Shown: piece by piece, positions 44,764 to 53,690 of the stretch
How the letters are laid out: each line of letters begins with the position of its first letter
How positions within the stretch are numbered: the stretch's first letter is position 1
Origin: Methylobacterium sp. J-026
GTDB lineage: Bacteria > Pseudomonadota > Alphaproteobacteria > Rhizobiales > Beijerinckiaceae
Reading direction: 5' to 3'
Assembly (NCBI RefSeq): GCF_022829585.1
Contig: NZ_JAKSYC010000050.1
Span: 1-64,000 of the forward strand
DNA: 64,000 nucleotides
The notes under the pieces: generated by a model
The model's input: the letters and a program-made list of their open reading frames with translations, nothing else
Database searches by the model: none
What the model was told of the DNA's origin: nothing
Translations under genes and position numbers: made by a program

Positions 44764-46029
44764 ATGGTCCCACACCCGATCGGCACGTCCGGACGCGCGG
44801 CGGCGCGGCTCTCCCTCGCGGCGGCCTCCGTGGGCTTCGGTCAGTCGGCCGTCCTGGCGCTGGTGCCGGTGACCGCCGCGCGCACCGGGCTCGACCCGGC
44901 CGCGATCGGGGGCGTCGCCCTGCTCGGATCGGTGGTGTTCCTCGTCTGCGCACCGGCCTGGGGGCATTGCGGCGGCGCGTGGCGCCTGCGGCGCCTGTTC
45001 GGGGGCCTCGCGGCGCTGATGGTGCTCGGCCACGGCCTGTTCGGTCTGGCGCTGGTGCTGCCGGGCCTGCCCGCGGCCGCGGCGCTGAGCCTGCTCGCCG
45101 CGTCGCGGATCGCCTACGGGGCGGGCGCGGCCGGGGTGATGCCCCATGCCCAGGCCGCGCTGGTCCGCGGCCTGCCGGAGGCGCTGCGCCCGGCGGCCCT
45201 CGGGCGGCTCGGCGCCGGCCTCTCGGTCGGCCGCATCCTCGGCGCGCTGGTGATGGCGGCCGGCCTGTTCGGGGCGGTCGCGCCGCTCCTCGCGCTGGCC
45301 CTGAGTCCGCTCCTGCTGCTCGCGGCGCCGGACCTCGCCGGCGGGCCCCGGCCTGAGCGGGGCGGGGCGGGGCCGAGCTTCCTGCGCGCCGCGGCGCCGC
45401 TCCTGGCGATCGGCTTCGCGCTGACCGTCGGCCTCGGGCAGATCCAGATTGTGCTCGGCCTGTTCCTGCAGCGGCGCTTCGGTCTCGGCGCCGAGGCCGC
45501 CGCCGGGCTCGCCGGGGTGATCTTCGCGCTGGTGGCGGTCGCGACGATCCTGACGCAGCTCCTCGTGGTGCCCCGTCTCGGCCCGAATCTGGGGCGCAAC
45601 CTGGCCCTCGGGCTCGCCGGGTTCACGGCCGGCTGCGGCCTGATCGCCCTGGCGCCGGCCCCGTGGCTCGCCGGGCTCGGCGCGGTCCTGGCGGGCGCCT
45701 GCCTCGCCGTCGCGACGCCGACCTACACCGCGGCCCTGGTGGCCCGGGTGCCGGAGGGCGCGCAGGCCGCAGCGGCGGGCTGGCTGGCGAGCGCGCACGT
45801 GCTGGGTCAGGGGATCGGCGCCCTGAGCGGCGGCGCGGCCTTCCGGATCGCCCCGACCCTGCCGCCCTGGCTCTGCGCGGCGCTCGGCCTCGCGCTGATC
45901 CCCGCGGCCCTGCGGCTCGGCAGGGGACCGGGCCATCAGGACGGCCCCCGGCCGGTGCCGAGCAGCCGCACGGTCGCCACCGTGGCGGCGCCCGAGAGCA
46001 GCGTGGCGAGCCCGAACAGGGCCCCGTAG
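44764..46029 (+). CDS. MFS transporter, putative siderophore exporter (ShiF-like position)
   Basis: A 421-residue membrane protein with about 12 helices. The start at MVPHPIGTSG is preceded by GAGG five bases upstream. Features include the MFS loop GCGG..RLRRLFGG after TM2-3 and long Ala/Leu/Gly helices. It is divergent from iucA, the position of shiF beside iucABCD on ColV-type plasmids, where the product is thought to export aerobactin. Its last 94 bases overlap the convergent RhtX-like gene. Confidence 0.82.
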   Translation: MVPHPIGTSGRAAARLSLAAASVGFGQSAVLALVPVTAARTGLDPAAIGGVALLGSVVFLVCAPAWGHCGGAWRLRRLFGGLAALMVLGHGLFGLALVLPGLPAAAALSLLAASRIAYGAGAAGVMPHAQAALVRGLPEALRPAALGRLGAGLSVGRILGALVMAAGLFGAVAPLLALALSPLLLLAAPDLAGGPRPERGGAGPSFLRAAAPLLAIGFALTVGLGQIQIVLGLFLQRRFGLGAEAAAGLAGVIFALVAVATILTQLLVVPRLGPNLGRNLALGLAGFTAGCGLIALAPAPWLAGLGAVLAGACLAVATPTYTAALVARVPEGAQAAAAGWLASAHVLGQGIGALSGGAAFRIAPTLPPWLCAALGLALIPAALRLGRGPGHQDGPRPVPSSRTVATVAAPESSVASPNRAP

Positions 46030-47141
46030 CCGAGGAGGTCGGCGAGCTTGCCCGAGATCAGCGCGCCGACGAAGTAGACGATGAGCTGCGCGCAGGCGAG
46101 GATCGTGAAGTCGGTGCCGGGCTGGTCGGTCGAGGAGACCGCCATGAACAGGCTGTAGAGCGCCACGATCTCCATGTAGCGGATCAGCGTCTGGAACCCG
46201 GCCGCGCCGAAGAGCGGCCACAGGCCGACCACGGTGCCGAAGGCGTGGGCCGCGAACAGGGCGAAGCACAGGGTGCGCGCCGCCCCGAGCAGGCCGAGCG
46301 TGGCGGCGGTGCCGCAGCGGCGCACCAGCAGCGCGGCGATGCCCGATCCGGCGAGCCCCGCCGTCGCCGCCGAGAGGCCCGACAGGTAGCCGATCCGGTC
46401 GAGCGGCACGCCGGCATCGACGAGGTAGGCCCCCTCCATCGCCTTCACGAGACCCTCGCTGACCCGGTAGGTCAGGGCGACCCACAGGATGGTGCGCACC
46501 TCCGGCCGCCGCAGGAAGGCGCGGATCGAGGGGCGCGGCGCGCTCCGGCCGGGCGCGGGATCGCCCTCGCGCATGCAGAAGGCGGCGGCGAGCGGCGGCA
46601 GGCAGAAGGCGGCGGCGGTGAGCAGCATCACCGCCCAGCCGGCATGGTGGTAGAGCACGAGGCTCAGCGTCCCGCCCACCACCACGCCCAGGGCGACCGA
46701 GCCGCCCTGGATGGCGTTGCCGATGGCGCGGTCCTCGGGCCGCAGCCGCGTCACGGCGTAGCCGTCGGTGGCGATGTCCTGCGTGGCGATCAGGAGCGCG
46801 GCGACGAAGCCGATGCCGATCAGGCCGGCCACGTCGGTGGGGCCGAGCGGCAGCATCGCCAGGATGCAGCCGATCACGCCGACCTGGGTGACGATCACCC
46901 AGCCCGCCCGGTGCGCCCGCGCGAAGGGCCGGACCCGGTCGACCACCGGCGCCCAGAGGAACTTCAGCACCAGCGGCAGGAACAGCAGGCTGAGGTAGCC
47001 GATCGCCGCCCGCGAGACGCCGGCCTCGCGCAGGATCGGCGGCAGCGCGGCCGCGATCAGGTAGGAGGGGATCGCCTGCGCCATGTAGAGCGCGGCCAGC
47101 ACGGCGAAGAGCCGCAGCCGCTCGGACCGGGCGGCGCTCAC
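45936..47141 (-). CDS. MFS-type siderophore uptake permease (RhtX/FptX family)
   Basis: A 401-residue inner-membrane permease with about 12 helices, including ALYMAQAIPSYLIAAALPPI, FLPLVLKFLWAPVVDRVRPF and IATQDIATDGYAVTRL. These AmpG-like features mark the RhtX/FptX group, which carries ferric siderophores across the inner membrane without an ABC system. RhtX serves rhizobactin 1021 in Sinorhizobium (known). A GTG start at 47141 overlaps the stop of the preceding small gene. It is in one operon with the TonB receptor. Confidence 0.85.
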   Translation of the reverse strand: MSAARSERLRLFAVLAALYMAQAIPSYLIAAALPPILREAGVSRAAIGYLSLLFLPLVLKFLWAPVVDRVRPFARAHRAGWVIVTQVGVIGCILAMLPLGPTDVAGLIGIGFVAALLIATQDIATDGYAVTRLRPEDRAIGNAIQGGSVALGVVVGGTLSLVLYHHAGWAVMLLTAAAFCLPPLAAAFCMREGDPAPGRSAPRPSIRAFLRRPEVRTILWVALTYRVSEGLVKAMEGAYLVDAGVPLDRIGYLSGLSAATAGLAGSGIAALLVRRCGTAATLGLLGAARTLCFALFAAHAFGTVVGLWPLFGAAGFQTLIRYMEIVALYSLFMAVSSTDQPGTDFTILACAQLIVYFVGALISGKLADLLGYGALFGLATLLSGAATVATVRLLGTGRGPS

Positions 47142-47500
47142 GTGCGGAAGTCCTTTACCGTCACCCGGGCGACCGCCTCGTCGGGCGCGATCCGGATCGG
47201 GAAGCGCCAGAGCCGGCGGAACACGTCCGCGCCTGCTTCGGTGAAGCCGGGCCGCACGAGGACGAGGCCGCGGCAGAGCCGGTCGAGGTCGGCGCGGGTG
47301 CGCTTGAACCACAGGTTCTGCGCGCGTTCCCCGGCGGTCGAGAGCTTGCCGATTCCGCCGAGCACCAGGATCAGCGCGAAGGGCCGGGCCTGCGCGCCGA
47401 TCCGCTCCAGGGCGTCGAGATAGGCGGCCTCGTCGCCGGGTTGCGGCGGCCCGAGCCAGCGCAGGACGACGAGGCCGTCCGTCTCCTCCACGGCGACCAT
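47138..47500 (-). CDS. Small protein of unknown function in the siderophore uptake operon
   Basis: A 120-residue soluble protein without signal or membrane segment. The pattern VLRWLGPPQPGDEAAYLDAL and PFALILVLGGIGKL suggests an alternating alpha/beta fold similar to STAS-type domains, with a basic middle (LWFKRTRADLDRLCRG). It lies 4 bases after the TonB receptor stop and overlaps the permease start. Its fixed place between receptor and permease suggests a role in ferric siderophore handling; no function is known. Confidence 0.72.
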   Translation of the reverse strand: MVAVEETDGLVVLRWLGPPQPGDEAAYLDALERIGAQARPFALILVLGGIGKLSTAGERAQNLWFKRTRADLDRLCRGLVLVRPGFTEAGADVFRRLWRFPIRIAPDEAVARVTVKDFRT

Positions 47501-47504
47501 CGGC

Positions 47505-49748
47505 TCAGAACGTCTTGCGGTAGCCGACCGTGACGGTGCGCCCGAGCCCGTAGACGGTCAGGTTGCGCACCGAGGTCGCGGTGGGGTTCCAGTAGGCGGC
47601 GTCGAACAGGTTGTTGACGGAGGCGTAGAGCTCGCCGCCGGCCAGGGGCGCGCCGACGGAGGCGTTCACCGTGAAGGCGTCCTTGAGGCGGTAGCGGGTG
47701 CCCACGAGGTCGATGCGGGCGTCGCGGCCGCTGAAGCCCTCCCCCTCGAGGCGGACCGAGACGCCGTTCGCGAACAGGTAGGTGCCCGAGACCGTGGCGC
47801 GGAAGGGTGCGCCGATGCGGTTGTTGGGCAGAGAGCTGTCGAGGCGCCCGTCCTTGTTGGTGTCGTAGCGGCCCTCGCGGTAGCCCAGCACGGTGCCGAG
47901 GCTGAGCTGCTCGGTCACCTGTGCGTTGCCGGTGAACTCGACGCCGTAGATCATCTCCTTCTGCTGGCTGAGCCGGCTGGTCAGCGGATCGAAGGTCGTA
48001 CCCTCGTCCGAGGTCGAGACGAAGCCGCCGAGGGAGCCGGAAAAAATCCCTACCCGGCCGCGGACGCCGAAATCGTAGGAGTTCACGATCTGCGCCTGCG
48101 GGGCGATGCTGGAATACGCGATGGTGGTGCCCGCCGGCAGGCAGAAGGGCCGCGCCACCGGGCAGGCATAGGCGAGCGACAGGCCGGCCCGCCGGGTGAA
48201 GGCGCCGATATCGGCGAGCGCGTAGCCCTGGCTGAAGCCGCCGTAGAGATCGATGCCGGGCAGGAGGTTGAAGGTCGCGCCCGCGTTGAAGGTCGGGGCC
48301 GCGTAGGAGAAGCGCCCGCCCGTGACGGCGAGGGCCGGCAGCACGAAGGTCGAGTAGCCGAGGGCGTTGCGGGCGGCGGTCGCCGCGAAGGTGGTCGGCC
48401 GCGTGTAGCCCGCCACGTCGAGGTCGAAGTGCTCGTAGCGCATGCCGGCCCGCAGGGTCAGCCGCTCGCCCAGGGGCAGCTGCAGCAGGGCGAAGCCGGC
48501 ATAGCTGTTCTGCTGGAGCGGCGTGAACACGTCCGCGCCGTCGCGGGACCGCTGACGCGTGGATTCCGCGATCACGTCGGTGCCCCAGGTCAGCTTCATC
48601 CCGGGGAGGAGGACGCTCAGGTCCGTGTCGAGGGTCAGGTTGATGCCGCCGCGCTCGGTCGCCAGCGCGGACTGGTTGGCGAGGCTCGTGGGCGCGGTGG
48701 GCCTCAACGAGTAGGTCACGAACGGGTTCGCCGGATAGGCGAATTCCGTATAGTTGAAGCGCTTGTTGATGTCGTTGAAGAATCCGAGCAGCGACAGCGA
48801 CCCGAGCGGGGTGTCGCGGTCGGTGTAGCGCAGGTACAGCGACCGGGTGTCCTCGGCCACCGGCAGCCCGGGGTAGAGCCGCGCGTAGTTCGGGCGCGCG
48901 TAAGCGCCGGTGTAATCCGTGAGATAGCGCGGGTCCTGGTTGAGCAGGATCTGGGTGAGGCCGAACTCCAGGCGCTTGGCGAGGTCGAGGTCGTAGCCGA
49001 GCCGCAGGTTGATGTTGCCGAGCTGGAAGCGGTCGCCGCCGCCCTGGCCGAGCTGCCCGTCGGAGGGCATCTCCCGGCCCTTGCCGTCGTAGGTGCGGCC
49101 GGCGAAGCGGCCCGATCCGGTGAAGGCGTAGTCGACCCCGTCCGGCACCTTGCCGGTCACGCTGATCGAGGTCTCCGGCGCGAGCCCGTGGACGGGATCG
49201 GCCGTGAAGGTCCGCAGGGCGGTGTTGACGGTGACGACCGGCTTCCCGTCGGTGGGGCGCCGGGTGATGAAGTTGACCGTGCCGCCGGTGGCGCCCGCGC
49301 TGTAGAGGCTGGAGGCGCCCGCCACCACCTCGATCCGCTCCACGCTGTTGAGGTCGATCAGGTTGAGGATGCGCGAGACGTCGCGCAGGGGCGTGTTCAC
49401 CGGCACGCCGTCGATCAGGACCAGGAGGTTGCGCCCGCGAAAACTCTCGGACGCGCTGGAGATCGTGCCGTTCGGCGCCGAGAAGCCCGGGACCAGCTTC
49501 GCCAGCACGGAAGAGGGGCTCGACGTCAGGGCGAGCTGCTGGCGGATCTGCTCCCGGTCGACCACCTGGACGCTCTGCGGCACGTCCTCGATCCGCCGCG
49601 GGGCGCGGGTGGCGGTCACCGAGATCTCGTCGAGGGCGACGGTCGGCCCGGCCGTCTGCGCGGAGGTCTGCGCGGCGGTCTGCGCCTGGGCCGGACCGGC
49701 CAGGATCGTCCCCGCACCGAGGATCGCGACGAGACCGACATACCGCAT
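47505..49748 (-). CDS. iutA: TonB-dependent ferric siderophore receptor (IutA/RhtA-like)
   Basis: A 747-residue outer-membrane receptor. It has a signal peptide (VGLVAILGAGTILAGPAQAQ), a TonB box near ALDEISVTATRAPRR, a plug domain with FRGRNLLVLIDGVPVNTPLR and SLYSAGATGGTVNFITRRPT, and a 22-strand barrel ending GRTVTVGYRKTF with the C-terminal Phe needed for barrel assembly. The start at MRYVG is preferred over an upstream ATG at 49844 because the signal peptide begins there. By context it imports the siderophore made by iucABCD. Confidence 0.88.
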   Translation of the reverse strand: MRYVGLVAILGAGTILAGPAQAQTAAQTSAQTAGPTVALDEISVTATRAPRRIEDVPQSVQVVDREQIRQQLALTSSPSSVLAKLVPGFSAPNGTISSASESFRGRNLLVLIDGVPVNTPLRDVSRILNLIDLNSVERIEVVAGASSLYSAGATGGTVNFITRRPTDGKPVVTVNTALRTFTADPVHGLAPETSISVTGKVPDGVDYAFTGSGRFAGRTYDGKGREMPSDGQLGQGGGDRFQLGNINLRLGYDLDLAKRLEFGLTQILLNQDPRYLTDYTGAYARPNYARLYPGLPVAEDTRSLYLRYTDRDTPLGSLSLLGFFNDINKRFNYTEFAYPANPFVTYSLRPTAPTSLANQSALATERGGINLTLDTDLSVLLPGMKLTWGTDVIAESTRQRSRDGADVFTPLQQNSYAGFALLQLPLGERLTLRAGMRYEHFDLDVAGYTRPTTFAATAARNALGYSTFVLPALAVTGGRFSYAAPTFNAGATFNLLPGIDLYGGFSQGYALADIGAFTRRAGLSLAYACPVARPFCLPAGTTIAYSSIAPQAQIVNSYDFGVRGRVGIFSGSLGGFVSTSDEGTTFDPLTSRLSQQKEMIYGVEFTGNAQVTEQLSLGTVLGYREGRYDTNKDGRLDSSLPNNRIGAPFRATVSGTYLFANGVSVRLEGEGFSGRDARIDLVGTRYRLKDAFTVNASVGAPLAGGELYASVNNLFDAAYWNPTATSVRNLTVYGLGRTVTVGYRKTF

Positions 49749-49857
49749 GACGCTCACACCCACCCCTGTGCGCCTTGGTCGAGGCGCCCCGTTGCCGCCG
49801 CCCCCGCCGTAGCCGCCCGTGTAACGCGGACGCCAGACCGGCACGGATCGCAGTTTA

Positions 49858-49872
49858 AAATTCGTCTAATTT
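49858..49872. promoter_or_regulatory. AT-rich dyad upstream of the TonB receptor
   Basis: AAATT at 49858-49862 and AATTT at 49868-49872 flank CGTCT in an AT-rich patch (about 49852-49920) between the divergent receptor and AraC genes. It could be the regulatory site for iron or the AraC protein. The match is short, so confidence is low. Confidence 0.35.
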
Positions 49873-50026
49873 GAAAAATACGAGATCATCGATCCGGGAT
49901 CGAAAGTAGAAAATCGCAAATCCTCTCGACATCGTCTTGGGCCTCTAGCATGATGACTGCCCGCCCGCTTGGACTCAGGCGAGCAAGAGTTCGGACTGCT
50001 GCGCAGGATCCGGCCGCATTGGGCGT

Positions 50027-51052
50027 ATGATGACGAAGCGGACGGATCCGGCGGGCGCGTGCTCCGCCGAAGGGGAGACCGGTTCGGCGCAGGCGCGCGC
50101 GTCGGACCGGGGATTGCGGGCCCTGCCCGATCACAGCCCGGCCGAGCCGGTCGGCAGCGCGCCCCCGCGGATGATCGCGGAGCCGGATGCGCTCCCCTTC
50201 CGGGGACGGACCGCGATCCGCCTGGACCCCGATCTCGGCATCGCCTCGGTGTTCGGCCCGTCCCGGACCTGGTGCGACGAGGCCCCGGTCGAGCGCCTCC
50301 TCCTGGTGCGGCCCGCGGCCGGGCGTCTCCAGGTGACGCAGGGCGGGCGCACCCTCGCCTGCTGCTCGCGCGATGCGCTGCTCGTCGCGGCGAGCCGGGG
50401 GGCCGTGTTCGCCGCGACCGGCGTCGAGCGGATCGACGTCCTGGCGATCGAGCGGACCCGGCTCGCGGCCCCCCTCGCCGCCCTCGACGCCGGCGTCCTC
50501 CGGCGGATCGGGCGGGACCATCCGGGCCTGCAGACCCTGACCGCCTATGCCGCGGGCCTGCTGCGCGGGCTGATCCCGGCCGCCACCGCGGGGCTCGCGG
50601 AACTCGCCCGGGCGCACCTGGCCGAGCTCCTCGCCCTCATCGTGCGCGAGCCCGACCTTCAGGCGAACGCGCCCGTCCCTACCCGGCGCGACCTGCGGAT
50701 CCAGGTGCTCAAGGCCGAGGTCGAGCAGCGCCTCGGCAGCCCGGACCTGAGCCTGGACGCCGTGGCCCAGGCCCAGGGGATCTCGAGCCGGCTGATCCAG
50801 GCGCTGTTCCAGGCGGAGGGCGAGACCTTCTCGGGCTTCGTCCTCGCCCGCCGCCTCGACCGGGCGATGCAGCACCTCACGGCTGGCGACGAGGCGCGGC
50901 CGATCGGCGCCATCGCCTTCGATGTCGGCTTCGGCGACCTGTCCTACTTCAACCGGACCTTCCGCAGACGCTTCGGCCTCACCCCCTCGCAGGCGCGACG
51001 GTTGCCGCGGAGGGCGGACCGGGTCCAGGCCCTCGCTGCGGAGCACGTGTAG
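50027..51052 (+). CDS. AraC family transcriptional regulator
   Basis: A 341-residue regulator. The C-terminal double HTH (about 235-330) includes LSLDAVAQAQGISSRLIQAL and IGAIAFDVGFGDLSYFNRTF with RRRFGLTPSQARR, the AraC signature. The N-terminal effector half has a cupin-like character (RLLLVRPAAGRLQVTQGGRT). It is divergent from the siderophore receptor, the arrangement of siderophore-sensing AraC activators such as PchR, RhrA and AlcR (known context). A role as an inducer of the locus is inferred. The first ATG pair has a weak ribosome site. Confidence 0.85.
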   Translation: MMTKRTDPAGACSAEGETGSAQARASDRGLRALPDHSPAEPVGSAPPRMIAEPDALPFRGRTAIRLDPDLGIASVFGPSRTWCDEAPVERLLLVRPAAGRLQVTQGGRTLACCSRDALLVAASRGAVFAATGVERIDVLAIERTRLAAPLAALDAGVLRRIGRDHPGLQTLTAYAAGLLRGLIPAATAGLAELARAHLAELLALIVREPDLQANAPVPTRRDLRIQVLKAEVEQRLGSPDLSLDAVAQAQGISSRLIQALFQAEGETFSGFVLARRLDRAMQHLTAGDEARPIGAIAFDVGFGDLSYFNRTFRRRFGLTPSQARRLPRRADRVQALAAEHV

Positions 51053-51125
51053 GGCCTGGTCTCGATCACGGCCAGACGGCGATCTCCGCCCGGCATGGCG
51101 GGCCAAGCGCTCCGAACGCCGCGCG

Positions 51126-51295
51126 CCCGTCACTCCAGAGGCGTGTGGGTGCTGTGCTCCAACCGGCAAAGGTGGATTCCAAAGGGATCCTCCCTTTGGC
51201 GGGGTCCTTGGCGCAGAGCCCCGGGGCTTTCGCAGGGCTTGCGCCCCGCACCCGCGACAGGTCTCGGACCTCTCGAAACCATCGCGGGCCACAGA
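51126..51295. repeat. Intergenic repeat, family C copy 2 (reverse orientation)
   Basis: GGATTCCAAAGGGATCCTCC followed by CTTTGGCGGGGTCC, GGCGCAGAGCCCCGGGGCTT and GGGCTTGCGCCCCGCACCCG. Reversed, it shares GGACCCCGCCAAAGGG and downstream elements with 5090-5200. It contains internal dyads (CCAAAGGGATCCTCCCTTTGG; GCCCCGGGGC). No gene lies in 51053-51356. Confidence 0.5.
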
Positions 51296-51356
51296 TAGGA
51301 TCCGTCGCGTCGGCCGGACCCTGTCCCGGTCCGGCGCCTTCGGCTATCCTGGCCGC

Positions 51357-51989
51357 ATGAGCAGACGCGCCGATTCCCGTTCGCTCCGCCGGATCGCGGC
51401 GGGTCTGGTGCTCGGCGCCGGGTTGCTGCCGGCCGGCCCCGCCGCGGCCCAGGCGCTGCTGTGGCCGGCGGTCGGCTTCGCGCCCTTGCCGTCCTTCGCC
51501 TGGCCCGGGCCGGTCCAGGATACGGACAGCCGCTGGACGGGCAGCTACGCCCGGCTGTCGACCGGCTACGCGGTCGCGTCGTCCCGGCACTTCGGCAGCT
51601 ATGGGGGTCCCACCCTCGGCTTCGAGGGCGGCAGGATGTGGCAGGCCGGCCCGATCCTCTACGGCATCAGCGGCGGCCTCGACTACCTGGCCGGGCTCGA
51701 CGGGACCCTGACCCCGGGCTACGGGCGGCTCGCCTATGCGCAGGACTTCGCCGGCACCCTGGAGATGAAGGTCGGGACCCTGCTGTCGCCGGATGTCCTG
51801 GTCTACGCCAAGACCGGCGCGGTGGCCGTCCACGAGACGCTGCGCGTCGGGCCGCGGCCGGGGGCGCTTCCGTTCAGCCGCCAGGACATCGCGGTGCGGC
51901 CGGTGGCGGGCGTCGGGGTCGAGTGGGCGGTCACGGATCGCCTGACGCTGGCCGTCGAGGCGGGGGTGGTCGGGGCGGGGATCCGCTGA
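51357..51989 (+). CDS. Outer-membrane beta-barrel protein (porin-like)
   Basis: A 210-residue exported protein. The signal peptide is RIAAGLVLGAGLLPAGPAAA. The mature part shows alternating aromatic/glycine strands (WTGSYARLSTGYAVASS, LGFEGGRMWQAGPILYGISG, DYLAGLDGTLTPGYGRLAYA, VGVEWAVTDRLTLAVEAGVV), typical of small eight-strand OmpA/Omp25-like barrels of Rhizobiales. No partner genes. Specific function unknown. Confidence 0.78.
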   Translation: MSRRADSRSLRRIAAGLVLGAGLLPAGPAAAQALLWPAVGFAPLPSFAWPGPVQDTDSRWTGSYARLSTGYAVASSRHFGSYGGPTLGFEGGRMWQAGPILYGISGGLDYLAGLDGTLTPGYGRLAYAQDFAGTLEMKVGTLLSPDVLVYAKTGAVAVHETLRVGPRPGALPFSRQDIAVRPVAGVGVEWAVTDRLTLAVEAGVVGAGIR

Positions 51990-51996
51990 GGGGCGT

Positions 51997-52599
51997 TCAG
52001 CGTCCGTCCCGCCCCGCGCGCGGGCGGCAGGACGCTGCCAGGGCGGCGAGGTCGCGCCACCCGTAGGCGATCTCCGTGAAACGGCCATGCCCGCGGGACG
52101 CTTCGGGCGCGTCGAGCGCGGTGCCGTCGAGACCTTCGAGGAAGCGGCGGCCCGGCGCGTTCGTGCGCAGCACCCAGGCGCTGGCGGCACGGTACCCGGC
52201 CTGCCGGAGCCCCGCCGCCGTCGCGGCGACCAGGGCCCGGCCCGCTCCGCGCCCCTGGGCGGCCCGCAGGACGTAGAGATCCCGGATCTCGCCGTCGAAG
52301 CCCGCCGCCTTCAGGGTCTCCGCGCGCTGGGCGTTGCCGGCGCCGAAACCGACCGGCTTGCCACCCGTCTCGGCCAGATAGACCGCCTCGCCGGGGCCCG
52401 GCTCCAGGCCGCTGAGAACCTGCGCCCACCAGGCCTGCCGCACCGCGACCGTGAGGGCGGCGATCATCTCGGCGGGCAGGAGGCCACCATAGGCCTCGTG
52501 CCAGGTCGTCACGTGGATCGCCGCGAGGGCGGCCGCGTCCTCCGGCCGCGCGGGCCTCACGACCACGCCGCTCGTCGTCGGGATCCGGATCGTGGCCAT
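51997..52599 (-). CDS. GNAT family N-acetyltransferase
   Basis: A 200-residue acetyltransferase. The acceptor motif VVVRPARPEDAAALAAIHVT begins the GNAT fold. The acetyl-CoA pyrophosphate loop is LRAAQGRGAGRALVAA (R/QxxGxG/A), followed by AWVLRTNAPGRRFLEGL. The acceptor substrate is unknown. It is convergent with the beta-barrel gene. Confidence 0.85.
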   Translation of the reverse strand: MATIRIPTTSGVVVRPARPEDAAALAAIHVTTWHEAYGGLLPAEMIAALTVAVRQAWWAQVLSGLEPGPGEAVYLAETGGKPVGFGAGNAQRAETLKAAGFDGEIRDLYVLRAAQGRGAGRALVAATAAGLRQAGYRAASAWVLRTNAPGRRFLEGLDGTALDAPEASRGHGRFTEIAYGWRDLAALAASCRPRAGRDGR

Positions 52600-52634
52600 A
52601 CGCTCAGGTCCGATCGCACGGCCTCCCGGCCCCG

Positions 52635-53678
52635 CTACTTCGGCACGAACGCCCAGTAGTCGAGATCGAGGATCACGGCGGGGTCGTAGCCGTCCCCGGC
52701 GCGGTCCGGGAAGGCGCCGCAGGGCTGGTTCTTGGTGGCGACCGTGCGCAGGCGCAGGAGCCCGACATCGGCGCGGCCGACATCGGCCGCCGCCAGCACC
52801 TCGCTCCAGGCATAGACCGTATCGCCGGCAAACAGCGGCGCCACGTGGCGGCCGGCATTGATGCCGGCGAGCGCGAAGGCGTTGGCCAGCCCGTTGAAGC
52901 TGAGCGCCCGGGCCAGCGAGATGACGTGGCCGCCATAGATCAGGCGCCGGCCGAACCGGGTGTCCTTCGCGGCCAGCCCGTCAAAATGCACCTTGGCGGT
53001 GTTCTGGAACAGCCGCGTGGCGATCTGGTGCTCGGCCTCCTCGACGGTCATGCCGTCGACGTGGTCGATCTTCTCCCCGACCGCATAGTCGGCGAATCGG
53101 TGCGGGCTGCCGGCGAGTTCCGAATCGTAGGCGGCGGCCGAGAGGGGCGGCAGGGCGCCGGCGAGATCCCGCGGGTCGACGACCTTGGCGAGGGTCGGCA
53201 CGTGCGCCTCGGCGATCGCGGCCGCGGGGTCGCGCTTGCGCACCAGCACCCAGCGGCAATAGCTCAGCACGGTCTCGCCGGCCTCGTCGGACCCGACCGA
53301 GCGCACGTAGACCACGCCGGTCTGGCGGTTCGAACTCTCCTTGAGGCCGATCACCTCGGAGACGGTGGAGAGGGTCTCCCCCGGATAGACCGGCCGGCGG
53401 AAGCCGCCCTCCGCGTAGCCGAGATTGGCGAGCGCGTTGAGGGAGACGTCCGGCACGGTCTTGCCGAACACCATGTGGAAGGTGAGCAGGTCGTCGAGCG
53501 GGCTCTTCGGATACCCGAGGGCGCGGGCGAAGGCGTCAGAGGATTGCACCGCGAAGCGCGGGCCGTAGAGGCCGGTGTAGAGCGCCACGTCGCCCACCGT
53601 CACGGTGCGCGGGGTGGCATGGCGGATGGTCTCGCCGAGGCGGAAATCCTCGAAGAAGCGGCCGGGATTCGTCTTCAC
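52635..53678 (-). CDS. mch: Mesaconyl-CoA hydratase (MaoC-like, ethylmalonyl-CoA pathway)
   Basis: A 347-residue double hot-dog hydratase. The N-terminal MaoC-like domain starts GRFFEDFRLGETIRHATPRT and the second domain around PHRFADYAVGEKIDHVDGMT, with RLIYGGHVISLARALSFNGL as the conserved block. The length and end (ILDLDYWAFVPK) match the Mch/MeaC enzymes that hydrate mesaconyl-CoA to beta-methylmalyl-CoA. That pathway assimilates C2 units in methylotrophs and Rhodobacter. A GTG start at 53678 is used. It sits 12 bases from yggT on the same strand. Confidence 0.85.
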   Translation of the reverse strand: MKTNPGRFFEDFRLGETIRHATPRTVTVGDVALYTGLYGPRFAVQSSDAFARALGYPKSPLDDLLTFHMVFGKTVPDVSLNALANLGYAEGGFRRPVYPGETLSTVSEVIGLKESSNRQTGVVYVRSVGSDEAGETVLSYCRWVLVRKRDPAAAIAEAHVPTLAKVVDPRDLAGALPPLSAAAYDSELAGSPHRFADYAVGEKIDHVDGMTVEEAEHQIATRLFQNTAKVHFDGLAAKDTRFGRRLIYGGHVISLARALSFNGLANAFALAGINAGRHVAPLFAGDTVYAWSEVLAAADVGRADVGLLRLRTVATKNQPCGAFPDRAGDGYDPAVILDLDYWAFVPK

Positions 53679-53690
53679 GGGCGGGCAGTC

